A stretch of DNA of 64,000 nt, taken from contig JAFFJZ010000003.1 of assembly GCA_018340375.1 (NCBI GenBank), positions 52,421,006 through 52,485,005 on the forward strand. Reading direction: 5' to 3'. The first letter of the stretch is position 1, and each line of letters starts with the position of its first letter. Of this stretch, positions 32,896 to 45,749 are shown in pieces. This DNA comes from Gonatopus flavifemur (taxonomy: Eukaryota > Arthropoda > Insecta > Hymenoptera > Dryinidae). The translations under genes and the position numbers were made by a program. The notes beneath the pieces were generated by a model that saw nothing but the letters and a program-made list of their open reading frames with translations, had not been told where the DNA came from and did no database searches.

Positions 32896-34687
32896 CCCTG
32901 GTTAAAAAATCTAAAGAAACCTAAGTATTTTTGAAGTAAATGTTTTCAAATTATTGCGGATCTGTTCAGACTACTTAGGAACCGAGATTTGACACAAGTA
33001 GAGAGTTTCCAATCACTTAGGATTCTTTTCCGACTCACAGTTGATTCCGCCGGCTTCCGCACTACACACGTAGGCAGTTTAGGTTTACTTAGGTATTATT
33101 TGGACTACAGTGGGTGGCCAAATTATTAGGCCACAATTGAGATTATTGAGATTACTCCAAAGTTGAATATCTCAGTGAAAAATTATCGTAAGGAAACAAA
33201 TGAATACGCAATTTCAAGGGCAAAGTCTACTCTTTGAGCATCATTTGACCTCTTTGGTCTATCATGTTTGCCCGACAACCTACATCGCATTAAGTATGAG
33301 CATTTTGCTCGATATTTCCTCAGTTTTTCAAACAGAAGGAGCTCGCAGGAAGATGAAAACATGGAAACACGAAAATAAACATTTTGTAGAGAATTTCCTC
33401 AGCTCCAAAACGCTTTTTTTATTTTCCTGGTAGAGTCATTTTCAGCGGAGTTATGTCATGTTTTATGACTTGTAATTTTGAGACGGTTAAGGGAACAAAA
33501 AATTTCCTTGGAGGAAAAAGTTTTGTTTTAAGATGTATTATACGCAGAAAATACTTTTGAAAGCAATCAAAAACCTCTCGAAGTATTTTTTTTTCGTATA
33601 ATACATAGCAAAACTAAACTTTTTCCTCCAAGGAAATTTTTTGTTCCCTTAACCGTCTCAAAATTACAAGTCATAAAACATGACATAACTCCGCTGAAAA
33701 TGACTCTACCAGGAAAATAAAAAAAGCGTTTTGGAGCTGAGGAAATTCTCTACAAAATGTTTATTTTCGTGTTTCCATGTTTTCATCTTCCTGCGAGCTC
33801 CTTCTGTTTGAAAAACTGAGGAAATATCGAGCAAAATGCTCATACTTAATGCGATGTAGGTTGTCGGGCAAACATGATAGACCAAAGAGGTCAAATGATG
33901 CTCAAAGAGTAGACTTTGCCCTTGAAATTGCGTATTCATTTGTTTCCTTACGATAATTTTTCACTGAGATATTCAACTTTGGAGTAATCTCAATAATCTC
34001 AATTGTGGCCTAATAATTTGGCCACCCACTGTATACTGTGATTCCGTTTATTTCCGTGTGGAAGTAAAAAAACTGTTTCCGTACACTTCCACTCTATTTG
34101 CGAACCAATAAGTTTAGGAACGGTTATGAATGCTGTGCACATAATGTCTCCCTATCACTTGGGAACATTTTAGGTTCCAATCTGCTTCCGTTCACTTATG
34201 CAAAATCGGAAATGAAATTTTGAAAAGTGTTTACGTATACTGTAAATGATTTCACTTCCGCGACTTTACGCTGAGACCTAAAGAGGATACTTCGGTTTAT
34301 TTATGCTTTGTTTCCGCACTGATGAATTTGGGAGGAGTTATGAATAAAATGCATATAATGTCTTCCTATTACTCGGGAACATTTTAGGTTCCCATCTGCT
34401 TCCGTTCACTTGTGAAAAATAGGAGATGAAATTTTGAATAGTGTTTACGCGGTGTTTTGAATAGTGTTTAGCGAGCGGGAGAAATTTGTTTCATCAAAAC
34501 TTGGAATGCACCTAAGTGAATTGATCAATGAAATACTGAAACAATCGGAAAACCGTTGATTACCTTTATCCAGAATTAACTCCTGAATCGAAGGTTTAGT
34601 TTTAGTTATGAAATTTCCGAGACAAAAACTTCTAGTGAGTCGGAAGTAGTCGTAAAAAAATTTTTTGTTCAGGTTTCTTGACCAGGG
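32896..34687. mobile_element. CCCTGGT-ended element with mariner-like insert
   Basis: Starts CCCTGGTTAAAAAATC and ends with the complement of CCCTGGTCAAGAAACC. Contains the 924-bp palindrome at 33108-34031, leaving about 870 bp of its own. Flanking dinucleotides (GT, CT) differ. The following segment, 34688-35090, repeats its early part (TATTTTTGAAGTA.ACGTTTTCAAAT), so a tandem or partial copy follows. Confidence 0.6.
33108..34031. mobile_element. Mariner-like perfect foldback, 924 bp
   Basis: Ends CAGTGGGTGGCCAAATTATT and complement, flanked by TA (33106-33107, 34032-34033), as in Tc1/mariner elements. The two ~450-bp arms are almost identical; the same 77-codon frame appears on both strands (33200-33433 and 33706-33939). 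No transposase is present. Confidence 0.93.
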
Positions 34688-35349
34688 CTGAATATTTTTG
34701 AAGTAGACGTTTTCAAATCACTTAGGATCTCTTCCGAGTACTTCCGAACGAGGATTTTACACATGTAGGGAGTTTCTACTTGGGATTTTCTTCCACATGA
34801 TAATTGATTCCGCCGATTTCCGCAATCCACACGTAGAGAGTTTAGGTTTACTTACGTATGACTTGCACTAAACTATGGTTCCGTTCATTTCCGCGTAGGT
34901 GCAAGAAAACTTTTTCCATGCATTTCCGATTTATTTTCGCACGGATATATTTGGGCGTAGTTAAGTTTACTGACCGCGTAGATGGCTTCTCATTCCTTAG
35001 TTGTATCTTAGGTTCCAATCAGTTCAGGAGTACTCATGAAAAATCGGAAAGAAAATTTTGACAAATGTTAACGGTGTCATGTGACCTGATCCCTGGTCAA
35101 AAAGACTAAACAAACCTAAACAAAAAAATTTTTTTACGGCTACTTCCGACTCACTAGGTGTTTTTATCTCGGAAATTTCATAACTAAAACTAAACCTTTG
35201 ATTTAGGAGTTACTTCCGGATGAAGGCAATCAACGGTTTTCCGATTGTTTCAGTATTTCATTGATCAATTCACTTAGGTGCATTTCAAGTTTTGATGAAA
35301 CAAATTTCTCCCGCTCGCTAAACACTATTTAAAACACCGCGCGAACATA

Positions 35350-36200
35350 ATTCAAAATTTCATTTCCGATTTTTCACAAGTGAACGGAAGCAGATGGGAA
35401 CCTAAAATGTTCCCAAGTAATAGGAAGACATTAAATGCATATTATCCATAACTCCTCCCAAGTTCATCGGTGCGGAAACAAAGCATAAATAAACCGAAGT
35501 ATTCTCTTTAGGTCTCAGCGTAAAGTCGCGGAAGTGAATTAATTCACAGTATACGTAAATACTTTCCAAAATTTCATTTCCGATTTTCCATAAGTGAACG
35601 AAAGCAGATGGGAACCTAAAATGTTCCCAAGTGATAGGAAGACATTATATGCATATTATTCATAACTCCTCCCAAGTTCATCGGTGCGGAAACAAAGCAT
35701 AAATAAACCGAAGTATCCTCTTTAGGTCTCAGCGTAAAGTCGCGGAAGTGAATTAGTTCACATTTGTCGAAATTTCATTTCCGATTTTTCATAAGTGAAC
35801 GAAAGCAGATGGGAACCTAAAATGTTCCCAAGTGATAGGAAGACATTATATGCATTCCATTCATAACTTCCCCCAAGTTCATCAGTGTGGAAACAAAGCA
35901 TAAATAAACCGAAGTATTCTCTTTAGGTCTTAGCATAAAGTCGCGGAAGTGAATTCATTCACAGTATACGTGAACACTTCTCAAAATTCCATTTCTGATT
36001 TTTCATAAGTGAACGGAAGTAGATTGGAACCTCAAATACTCCCAAGTAATAGAAAAACAGTATGTGCATATTATCCATAACTTCTTCCAAGTTCATCGAG
36101 CGGGAAACAAAGCATCAGTCAACCGAAGTATTCTCTTTAGGTCTCAGCGTAAAGTCGCGGAAGTGAATTACTTCACAGTATGCGTAAACACTTTTCAAAA
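35350..36200. repeat. ~210-bp tandem repeat, about four units
   Basis: Each unit carries CATTTCCGATTTTTCAT, AGCAGATGGGAACCTAAAAT, GTTCCCAAGTGATAGGAAGA and GGTCTCAGCGTAAAGTCGCG. Inverted relatives lie at 34060-34450. Short frames in this area are by-products. Confidence 0.88.
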
Positions 36201-36670
36201 TTTCATTTCCGATTTTTCATGAGTACACCTAAACAGATTGGAACCTAAGATGTATCTAAGTAATAAGAAATCATCCACGCGGTCAGTAAACGTAAGTACC
36301 TCCAAGTATATGCGTGCGGAAATAGATCGGAAATACATGGAAACTGTGTTTTCAGGTCTGAACGGAAGTCCGCAGAAGGTGATCAGGTCATATGACACCG
36401 TAAACATTTCTAAAAATTCCATTTCCGATTTTTCATAAGTAAACCTAAACAAATTGGTACCTAAGATGTACCTAAGTAATTGGAGGTCATTTACGCGGTC
36501 AATAAACGTAACTACTCCCAAGTATATTCGTACGGAAATAAATCGGAAATGCATGGAAATAGTTTTCTTGCATCTATACGGAAATGAACCGAAACAGAAT
36601 CACGCATGCGTGATCAAACTTCCGATCAGCTGTACAATATCTGAGACAATATTTGCCCTTGGAGCAGCGT

Positions 36671-36745
36671 GTTAGGATAGCTTAGAGGTTAAGTAGGTAG
36701 GTCTTATAGGTAGATAGGTTCGGTGAGAGTTCAAATCCCCCTTAG
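36671..36745 (+). mobile_element. tRNA-like SINE module
   Basis: A-box TAGCTTAGAGG (36678-36688) and B-box GAGTTCAAATCC (about 36726-36738), with proper spacing for a pol III promoter. No clean tRNA fold. It lies within the 35091-37173 element. Confidence 0.55.
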
Positions 36746-37173
36746 GTAGGAATGAATTTATCCTCATTTCCAAGTGGAATGCAACAATTTGGGTGTCCAC
36801 AAATTCACAGAATGTATCGAGTGTTTGAATTAATTTTAATTTTAATTTTTGCTCCAGTTTTTGGTAAATCCGATGTTGAATTTCAAATAAATTATTTTTC
36901 CAAATGCGGAACGAAACCTAGAAAATCCAGTTTCTCAATTGCGGAAGTGAGCGGAAAAAATTTGTTTCGAAAAACTTGAAATGCATCTAAATGAATTGAT
37001 CAATGAAATACTGAAACAATCGGAAAACCGTTGATTGCCTACATCCGGAAGTAACTCCTAAATCAAAGGTTTAGTTTTAGTTATGAAATTTCCGAGATAA
37101 AAACACCTAGTAAGTCGGAAGTAGCCGTAAAAAAATTTTTTTGTTTAGGTTTGTTTAGTCTTTTTGACCAGGG

Positions 37174-38036
37174 ATACTTTTCATTGTAACAGTCCTACGC
37201 TCAAAGTTATGATATTACAAAACTTTTGTAATCTATTCACATCCAGCACAGATGATAAAGTTTCCTACGCTGAATGTGAACAGTTTACAAGAGTTTGGTG
37301 ATATCATAACTTTGAGCTTAAGACTGTTACAATAAAAAGTATATCCCCTCTCCGCTGAGCACAGTACTTTCACCAAAGACTGACTTTTCCAAAGATTGGA
37401 TGGGTAATGTATATCAAATGTTTTATTACATTGTGTTTGATTTCATTTTTCTCTGAACATTGAGTTCCTACCAAGTAAGGAATTTGAGATAGAAAAGAAT
37501 TGGAAAAGAATACAAAGAACACTGTGGAAACATTTTAAATAAAATTACACAATGAATCATTAGCAGTATGTTAGCCAATGATGTATTGTGGGTTTTTACA
37601 GAACATTGGAGCTTTTCAGAATCCTATATTGTGAAAAATTACAATTTTTGGTAAAATGACATAATGAACCGTTAAAAAAAATTACAAGTCTCACGATATA
37701 ATATTGGCTAATATATTACCAATGATTTATTGTGTCATTTCATATGAAATGTTTTCATAGTATTCTTTGTAATTTTTTCCATTTCTCTTCTATCTCAAAT
37801 CCCTTACTTGGAAGAAAATCAATGTTCAGAGGAGAATGAAATCAAACACAATGCAATAAAACATTCAATATACATTACCCATTCAAAGTTTGGAAAAACC
37901 AGTCTTCTGTGAAAGTGTTGTGCTCAGCGAAGAGAAAATATACTTTTTATTGTAACAATCCTACGCTCAAAGTTATGATATTACAAAACTTTTGTAATCT
38001 TTTCACATCCAGCATAGGTGATAAAGTTTCCTACGC
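37174..38036. repeat. Palindrome of the CTACGCTCAAAGTTATGATA family, copy 2
   Basis: Left arm 37174-37560 and right arm 37690-38036 around an unpaired centre. The giant palindrome begins inside it, at 37703, so its right half is found again, inverted, at 59630-59957. Confidence 0.8.
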
Positions 38037-38400
38037 GGATAATTCAGGAGATTGTACATATTCAGAAAAAAGGTGAGTCGATGAACTGTTTTCTTGAGGC
38101 CATTTTTTTATGTTGAAGGTTATGTTTTTCATGTCAAGGTTTTTATGTTACACTTCATGTCATTATTATGGAAGCACTGTCAGGGAAATTGGATCAAATT
38201 ACGTTGCGTAATTCTCACTTGAATCAAGTGAGATTGATTCAAATGAGTGGCTCTTTTGATCAACTTCAAAATCAAAGCGTCAAGCCCTACATCGCAGCAA
38301 TTCATATTGTGTAAGTGCAATTCTAATACAATAAATATGGAAGAATTGTACATATTCAAACATCTCTTGCTCTAACCGAACAATTTTGGTACAAAGTATC

Positions 38401-39010
38401 CACACAGCAAGCAGTTCTTCAAGACGTCTAAAAGAGTCCTGAATTCATGTATCTTCAAGACATTTTTAAAAGACATCGTAAAGATGTCTTTTAGAAATGT
38501 ATGAAAGATCTCTTGCTGCGCGAGTTCTATAAGACAACTGTAATTTAGATATATTCAAGAACACTCATAAACATTTCTTGAAGATACTTCAGGAGCACTT
38601 TGAGAACAATCCCAATGGACCAATTAGATCAAAGAGAATTGGAGAGCAATGATGCCAGCATTTGGTCGACCGAGTCGATTTACCCTCTCCATCGGACCAT
38701 TTCTCGTCCCAACCACTCCAGCCAGGTGCACGCACACATTGAAACCCGTATTCATGTGATTCGGAAGCGGTCGGGTCACTTCGAGTCGGCTCGGACAATC
38801 GAGAGAGAACCAACTATCCGTCGGTCTTTGTCCTCTCAATATGTTTTGCGATCGGCTAACTCCGTGCAAGATCGGAAAAAGTTTAAAGCCCACGCGGTCG
38901 ACTTACCGAAAATTTTCACCGCTTTTTCTTTCCCAAGCGACAATTTTATTGTAATCTGTATCGAACTGACTTACCCGGCGCCCCGGGCAATTCTCGGCCG
39001 GGGCCCTTGG
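38401..39010. repeat. Palindrome arm: TCTTCAAGA repeat and GC-richer segment
   Basis: 38401-38645 is related to the left end of the element at 1357. Then a GC-rich non-coding stretch with CGAG/GTCG words to 39010, ending in CCCCGGGCAATTCTCGGCCGG and a poly-T. Repeated inverted at 58640-59275. Open frames on both strands are conserved between arms only because the arms are copies. Confidence 0.6.
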
Positions 39011-39583
39011 TTTTTTTTTTTTTTTCCAATTAAAGACTTAGTTCAATGCTGATTATTAAATTATCACGATAAAATATAGATTTGATGCATCTTATCATAC
39101 AATTGGATGAAATTTAATATAAATAAATAATTTGTCAATTATTATTTTTTTTTCATGAATTTTAGAAGATTATTGGTTCTTCTTATGACTGATTATGAAG
39201 CTCTCAAGAATCTTGATAACTTTTCAATGAATATTATTAGAATCGTCAATCAATCGATGGTTGAAAAATTCTCGGATAGTTTGGGGACCTATGATAAATA
39301 TCCTGCGGTGAATCCCAGAATTCTTCCTGATGAAATAATTATTCAGAAATCACTATGATATTCCAATGAGGATAATCAAATCGACATCGATTATGAGATG
39401 GAATATCAAAAGAATAAGACTGAATTTTCAATTAATTGAGTGCGAATTATTTTCAATCAACTGAATAATTGGATTTGAGCATTCAAATTGATATTTCCTG
39501 ATTTCACACATTTTTAGTCTTTTTCCTTCACTGTACCACTTCATAGGGGTAGGTAATATGTGGTTTCCAATACTATAAGAACG

Positions 39584-39660
39584 CATAGCCTAGCGGCAAA
39601 AGACATGGTTCTCGCAAAGGAACGGTCGAGTTCGATTCCGTGTGGAGACATTGCATTTTT
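39584..39660 (+). mobile_element. tRNA-like SINE module in left palindrome arm
   Basis: A-box TAGCCTAGCGG (39586-39596), a short anticodon-like stem (GTTC/GAAC) and B-box GAGTTCGATTCC (39628-39639). Closest to a true tRNA among the modules here, but the acceptor stem does not pair. Copy in the other arm at 58005-58080. Confidence 0.6.
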
Positions 39661-39789
39661 CTGTCATTTCTCTGGTGAACAATTCAATTTCACATCCAAT
39701 TATTATTTCTGATGTAATTACATCGTCATGTTATTCATATGCTCGATGTTTCAAAATGCACTCGCGGATTTGACCAAGTACTGGTTCGA

Positions 39790-41215
39790 GTCAATTGGAA
39801 ATTGCTCAAATATTCGTGTCCGTGAAATATAGATCGATCGATTCAAAATCTTCTGAGAAGAAGAGTCAATACCACTTCGGGGGAACGTTTTCGGAAAAGT
39901 GTACTTGCAAATTTCATCAAAGCCTTCGGCAATTTGATGAAAAAATTCCAACAATTCGTCTGTATGGAATGAAGACCGATCGATCCGAAATGCTCTGAAA
40001 TGAAATATGTCCAGCACTTCGGAGAAATGTTCCTAAAAGAGGCTACTTGCGAATTTCATCGAACCCTTTGACGAATTGATGAAAAAATTGCAAAAATTTG
40101 TCTCCGTGGAATATAGACCGATGGATTCGGAACCTTCTGTGAAGGAAAAACAACATCACTGCAGAGGAACGTTTTGAGAGAAGCGTACTCGCGAATTCCG
40201 TCAAAGTCTCCGGCAATTTGATGACAAAATCTCAAAAATTCGTCTCCATGGAATGAAGACCGATCGATACGAAATGTCCCGAAATGGAAAATGAACAGCA
40301 GTTTAGAGAAATGTCTTTAGGAGAGTTCACTTGCGAATTCGATCGAACCCTCTGACAAATTGATGAAAAATTTGAATTTGACAGAATGTGAGTCGATTTC
40401 ATAATAATGCGTGCGAGATATGCCACAACTGCACAGAGAAAAAATGTTTTGCTACTATAGCGCCTACGAAGAAATTGGTTGTCCTTGCAAAAGTATTTAC
40501 TCCAGCAGCTAAGACGTTAGTTCTGTTAACAAATTTGTTTATGTCAGCAAAACATTTAGTTGTGTAGATCTTTCTATTTGCTCTTTCAGCTAATCTTTCG
40601 TGCAGGCGCTATGATAACAGACCTGCTTGTTACGCCAGCAATACTTTTTTCTCCGTGTGATGTAAAGCTTCCCTGGGTGCAGCGTATCGGAATCCCGATG
40701 AAGTTCGATAGAATTGGTGTGTTTGACATCAGTTGTATACTATAATGACCTAATGTCACTTACGCGCTTCTTGAAAACCTTCCTCCGAAGTGGTGTTTTT
40801 CATTCCAGAAGACTTCGGATATATCGGTCTTTATTCCATAGAGACGAATTTTTTAAATTTTCCCATCAAATTGCCGAAGGCTTTGATGAAATTTGCAAGT
40901 ACACTTTTTTAAAAACGTTCCCCCGAAGTGATATTCATTTTTTTTCTCAGAAGATCTCGAATCAATCAGTCTATATCGCACGAAGACAAATTTTTGGAAT
41001 TTTTTCATCAATTTGTCAGAAGGTTCGATGAAATTCGCAAGTAAACTCTTCCAAAAGCATTTCTCTAAACTGCTGTTCATTCTTCATTTCAGAGCATCTG
41101 GGATCGATCGGTCTCTATTTTTCACAGAGACGAATTTTTGGAATTTTTCCATGAAATTGCTGAAGACTTTGATGGAATTCGCGAGTACGCTTCTTTCAAA
41201 ACGTTCCCGACTGGA
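39790..41215. repeat. ~145-bp subrepeats in opposite orientations, left arm
   Basis: Units such as GACCGATCGATCCGAAATG...GAATTTCATCGAACC...AATTTGATGAAAAAATT repeat in one orientation at 39790-40400 and in the other at 40790-41215, around a unique core (40430-40780). Copies: 56440-57880 in the right arm, 53425-53640 in the loop, 60240-60504 outside. Confidence 0.85.
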
Positions 41216-41944
41216 AATTGTCATCAGGTTAACCCAACATATGATGAGGACCTGACAAGGTCATCCGAAATAAGGAATAGCCGTTACGGTCCTGATCGGG
41301 ATTAGGTGTGGATGACTCACGTATGGATGACCTCATTTGGTCCTAGTCAGGATTTCCTCAAATTATCCTGAAAAGGTCGAAGTAGGTTTTCCTCGCTGTA
41401 TTCGCATCAGGACCTCGTTCGGTCATCCTAAGATCATGGACATAGTTTGATAAACTGAATACAAGAATGTACAGACTTGATTTCAGATTGTACACTCTTT
41501 GATTAAACAAATTTTCCTTCAATAAGAAGAACATGTTTGAACGATTTTCAACTGTGCCTGTTTTTAAATTCAATCCCTTCATTCCGAACACATTACCTAC
41601 TTCTGAAAACTGTTGAACAATTTGTTCTCTGAATCTGTATTCTTAATGTGAATTGAAAACTAACTATTTGGGTTTTAATTAGGCGGAACTTATGAAAATT
41701 TCACAAGATTTTCCACGTTATGCATACAGCGAAAAAAACTTAGCAAACGTTCAACCATCACCAGCGAAATAAGTATTTCATTTAACTTATCACAATTCTC
41801 ATAAGGTTGATTTATTGACTATTCAGCATCATTTTTCTTTCCTACACATCACATCATCTGAGTATTATTCAAAGAGTATATATGAACTGAATGAATATGT
41901 GTTTCGTCATAATCAAATATAAGTTTCGAACAAGTACTCTTCTT

Positions 41945-43495
41945 TCGTTATTTCTTGATTAATAAGCATAAAAAAATCTGTTATTGAGTGCAAAATGAAT
42001 TATTGAATCAGTTATCACTGCTGTAATATGTAAAAAATCATAAGTTGCTGATGTGGTGACAATGAGTTCTATTCAAATATACGATAATATCAACAACGAC
42101 CATATCTATATCAATATTAATTTACATCAGTATTTCTCGGAAAAAACTCAGAAATCCCAATCATTTTGTAATAATAAAGGTCATGAAGAACTCATTCGAT
42201 CAAAAATATTTCAAGTGAATGTTCAAAATGAAATGCAAAAAACTTGAATTATTCACTTTCAGCTCGACGGATGGTTTTACTTTTCAAATTAAAGAGTACT
42301 CTTGAAGTTGAAATTTGTTAATTTCAGAAAAAAGCCTCATTTTCTGAGTTGAATTTGTTGTTAGGGTGATGATAAACTTGTAAGAAGAGTTTGAAAGTTG
42401 AGTGGAATCTATATTGATCAGGAAAGTCCAAATCGTGTGGCAAAAGTTAGAAAATCTGTCAACTTAGCTCACGGCGCATGGGCTTTTCTTCACTAAACCA
42501 AATGCTGGCAGGAGAAATTCATCAAAATATAGTGGATTCAAAATGATGTGAAGTAAGAGAGGACCGAAATATTCATTAGATTTTATTCGTTCTTATAAAC
42601 GTTCTAAAAAAATAAGAAAAGACTATAGAAGATCCAAAGTGTCGTCTTCCCATATTTTTGTTCCAATAATGTTGTGTCATGTTCCTACAAATAAATGTTA
42701 TTATATTTATGAAACAAGTTCAATACACATGTTTTCTCAACCTTACACTAGTTACTGGTGAAAAGATACGAAAATGCACACTCAAAAATGCAAATCATTG
42801 AAACAAAAATATTGAGAGACGATACATTGAGTCATACATAGCCTTACCATATTTATCAACATTTTTATAATAACTAATAAAATTCAATGCATGTATCTGT
42901 CCTCTCTTACTTCACATCACTTTGGATTCACTATATTCTGATGAATTTCTCCTGCCAGCATTTGGTTTAGTAAAGAAAAGCTGATAGAATACCCATGCGC
43001 TGTCAGCTAAGTTGACAGATTTTCTAACTTTTGCCACACGATTTGGACTTCCCTGATCAATATAGATTCCACTCAACTTTCAAACTCTTCCTACAAGTTT
43101 ATCATCACCCTAACAACAAATTCAACTCAGAAGATAAGGCTTTTTTCTCAAATTTGAAAATTTCAACTCCAAGAGTGCTCTTCAATTTGAAAAATAAAAC
43201 CATCCGACGAGCTGCAAGTGAATAATTCAAGTTTTTTGTTATTCATTTTGAACATTCTTTTGACATATTTTTGATCAAATGAGTTCTTCATGACTCATAT
43301 TTCTTACAAAATCAATATGATCTCTGAAGTTTTGCCTAGAAGTGCTGATGTAAGTATTTGAAGAAAATTTATTTTCACTGCATCAACAAATTACGATTTT
43401 TTGACACGTTACAACAGCTATGACTGATTTACTTAATCATTCTGCACTTACTAACAGACTTTTTGATACACATTATTCAAGAAATAACCACCACA
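41945..43495. repeat. Inner 1.5-kb palindrome of the left arm
   Basis: Arms pair around about 42720 (for example CAAATCGTGTGGCAAAAGTT at 42428 with its complement near 43030; CTGCCAGCATTTGGTTTAGT at 42950 with its complement near 42490). Less identical than the outer palindrome, so older. Inverted copy at 54165-55720. Confidence 0.85.
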
Positions 43496-43510
43496 CATTT
43501 CATAAAAATA

Positions 43511-43807
43511 AGGCTCTGTCTAGAGACACGCTAACGTGTCTTTAATTCAAGAATTCGAGACAGGGGAAATTTCGCGTGCACCGATAAAAAAACTTAAAAA
43601 CAGGCGGAATATAGCCTGTCTCGAAGCATAAATTGCGGACAGGCGAATTTAGCGTGTCTACAGCAAAACCTAGACGTATCGTCTACGGACACGTGAAATG
43701 AGTAATTTTACCGAGAGATGGCGTCAAAGCAGGACCGAGCGTTGTAATTTTGAGTGCCCCTGTCTTTTCAAACTTTTATATTTATAAAAAATAACTCAAA
43801 CTGCGCT
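43511..43807 (+). repeat. MULE left TIR with subterminal motifs
   Basis: Begins AGGCTCTGTCTAGAGACACG. Contains short words in both orientations: GACACGCTAACGTGTC, GAGACAGGGGAAATTTCGCG, ACAGGCGGAATATAGCCTGT, GGACAGGCGAATTTAGCGTG, GTCTACGGACACGTG. These look like repeated transposase-binding sites, which is an inference. Confidence 0.88.
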
Positions 43808-43969
43808 TGGAATAAGTGAAGCATAAAATACTCTAGAAATATTTCAGTAAGATGGAAGGTGATCAAATCATTAATTTCTGATTCCAGGTATACCTATGTT
43901 TATAAAGATAGAATATTCATTTATTTATTTATTTTTTCAAAAAAAGGATTATTTCTAGCCTCCATTTCA

Positions 43970-44300
43970 TCCGATTACCTTTCTAGCGGGGTATTTCGGC
44001 GGGTGGCCGGAAAAAGTTGCCCAACTTTGTGGATTGGTAGATTCTTATATAACCAACCAATCATATTCTTCATTCTAAAAGCAATCACCAATGAATATCA
44101 ATTTTGCGACTCTTCCTGGCACCCCTCCCCTGGTGGAAGAAATCGGAACGAAGTTTCTTCTTACTTGTTCAGAGTCCATTCGGTTGCATTCGGTTCCCGG
44201 TACAGATGCGGGGCGGTTGAATAATGATCATTGGCAAATTGCATATATCAGAGTTGTTCGGTGTAGTTATAGAAATATCCAATTGTTATAATGAATCAAG
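43970..44300. other. MULE 5' non-coding, repeat related to 14770-14920
   Basis: TTGG.AGATTCTTATATAACCA and following words resemble 14790-14920. No coding function is seen. Confidence 0.4.
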
Positions 44301-44839
44301 TGTAACAGTAAGTTGATGCAGTTCGAAGAAGAAACAAGGTAAGTCATGAGATCAATTAATTTTCATAACTTGGATGAAATACGACTGACCAGGGCAAATC
44401 CGCATTCAAAATTTCTCTTGACATGAGTATTTTTGTTCACTGTAAAAAGAAAGAATCATCAAAATTAAACAGTACTGGTCTCCTAGTTAAAAAGCCGGAT
44501 TGTATTTTACTTTTTGCAAAATGTTTAATTATTATTTGGAAATGTTATTAGATTATGTATTTGTCACAGACAAATCCAACATGTAATGACAAATGAATGT
44601 CAATGCTCAATGCCATAGAATGTTTTTGTTTTTTTTTTCACTTTCATTTCTCATATCCAAGAAAGGTGAGCAGTAATTTATTCAGTAACTTATTCACAAT
44701 ATCGTACAATAATGTTTTATTATCAATTCTAAAGTTCGAATTACCACCACAATTCTAATAAATATGTCAGGAGAAATTTTGAGATCATTTTTGTCTGGAA
44801 AACCAACAATAAAAACTATCCACTTGAAATTGCAAAGTT

Positions 44840-44950
44840 CCCAGATAGCAGCGTAGTGCTTTAAAGCGCTTCAAATGTGTGTTTAGTATACATTGCGATT
44901 ATGTAAATGTACAATAATTGCGCATTGAAAGTGCTGCATTGCTACCTGGG
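44840..44950. mobile_element. Small MITE with CCCAGATAGCAGCG ends
   Basis: Ends CCCAGATAGCAGCGTAGTGC / GTGCTGCATTGCTACCTGGG; flanked by TT. Same end type as 52263-52524. Confidence 0.65.
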
Positions 44951-45749
44951 TTACAGTTATCTGTGAAAACATGGGAAAAATAAATATTGGAGCAGTTCTA
45001 TACTCAGCGCAGGAAAAATCAGTATTTAGTGTGGAATTACTATGCTTAGCGTAGGTATCTAATGTCACTAATAGAAATTCTTATGTAATTGTTACATGCT
45101 TAGATGTCTGCTGAAATCACAAAAGGGCAGTTATTCCCTGATTACAAAGCTTTCTGCAAGTTCTTGAAGAACTATGAAAAAACGAAGAAACAAATTTTTG
45201 CGAAAGCGCATAGCAGGACTATTGAAGCAGCTGTCGTCAAAAGGTCTATAAAACCCTCGCTGAAATATTATGAACTGCACTACGTATGTGTGTTTGGAGG
45301 TAAACATCGAGCCAAAGGTACTGGACAGCGCACAACTAAGTAAGTACAGTATAGAATAAACATTTATAATATATACACTTGAAATCGTCTATGAAAGTCA
45401 CATGATTTTCTTTTTTTACAGAACAATGAAACGAAGTTGTCCTGCTTTCATAAAATTAAGAGCCTCCCAGGACGGGCAAAATTTAGAAGTCAAAAGTTAT
45501 GAAGACACTCATGAATATCATGAAGTTTCAGTGGTAAAAAATGCCTATATTTAATTTATTAAATGAATATATTTCATTGGATGAAAACTCTGATTTTTTG
45601 TGGATTCTATAAGAATGATGGATCTGATTTCTCTCGATGTAACGAACTTTAGGTCCATCATCATTCGAAAAATGAATTATCAGTGTATCGAGGCCCCACC
45701 AAAACCTCGTATATACGTTTGAAATTATGATTCTGAATGGCGTTTTATC

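Larger units (their letters stand above)
35091..37173. mobile_element. 2.1-kb CCCTGGT-ended element with tandem repeats
   Basis: Long inverted ends begin CCCTGGTCAAAAAGACTAAA and run for ~240 bp; AT on both sides (35089-35090, 37174-37175). Inside are ~210-bp tandem repeats (35350-36200), more diverged units to 36600 and a tRNA-like module. The same CCCTGGT start and 2-bp duplication are shared with the 294-bp MITE of the DIRS, suggesting one superfamily. Confidence 0.8.

Noticed and set aside
33200..33939. Conserved 77-codon protein on both strands
   Set aside because: Identity of both frames follows from the palindrome and does not show selection.
38600..39052. 150-codon frame and antisense frames, repeated at 58626-59060
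   Set aside because: Repeated only because the arms are copies; no domain, and frames open on both strands of GC-richer DNA.
39584..39660. Functional tRNA gene
   Set aside because: A and B boxes are present but the acceptor stem does not pair and the sequence lies in a duplicated repeat arm; the same holds for 36671 and 18085.
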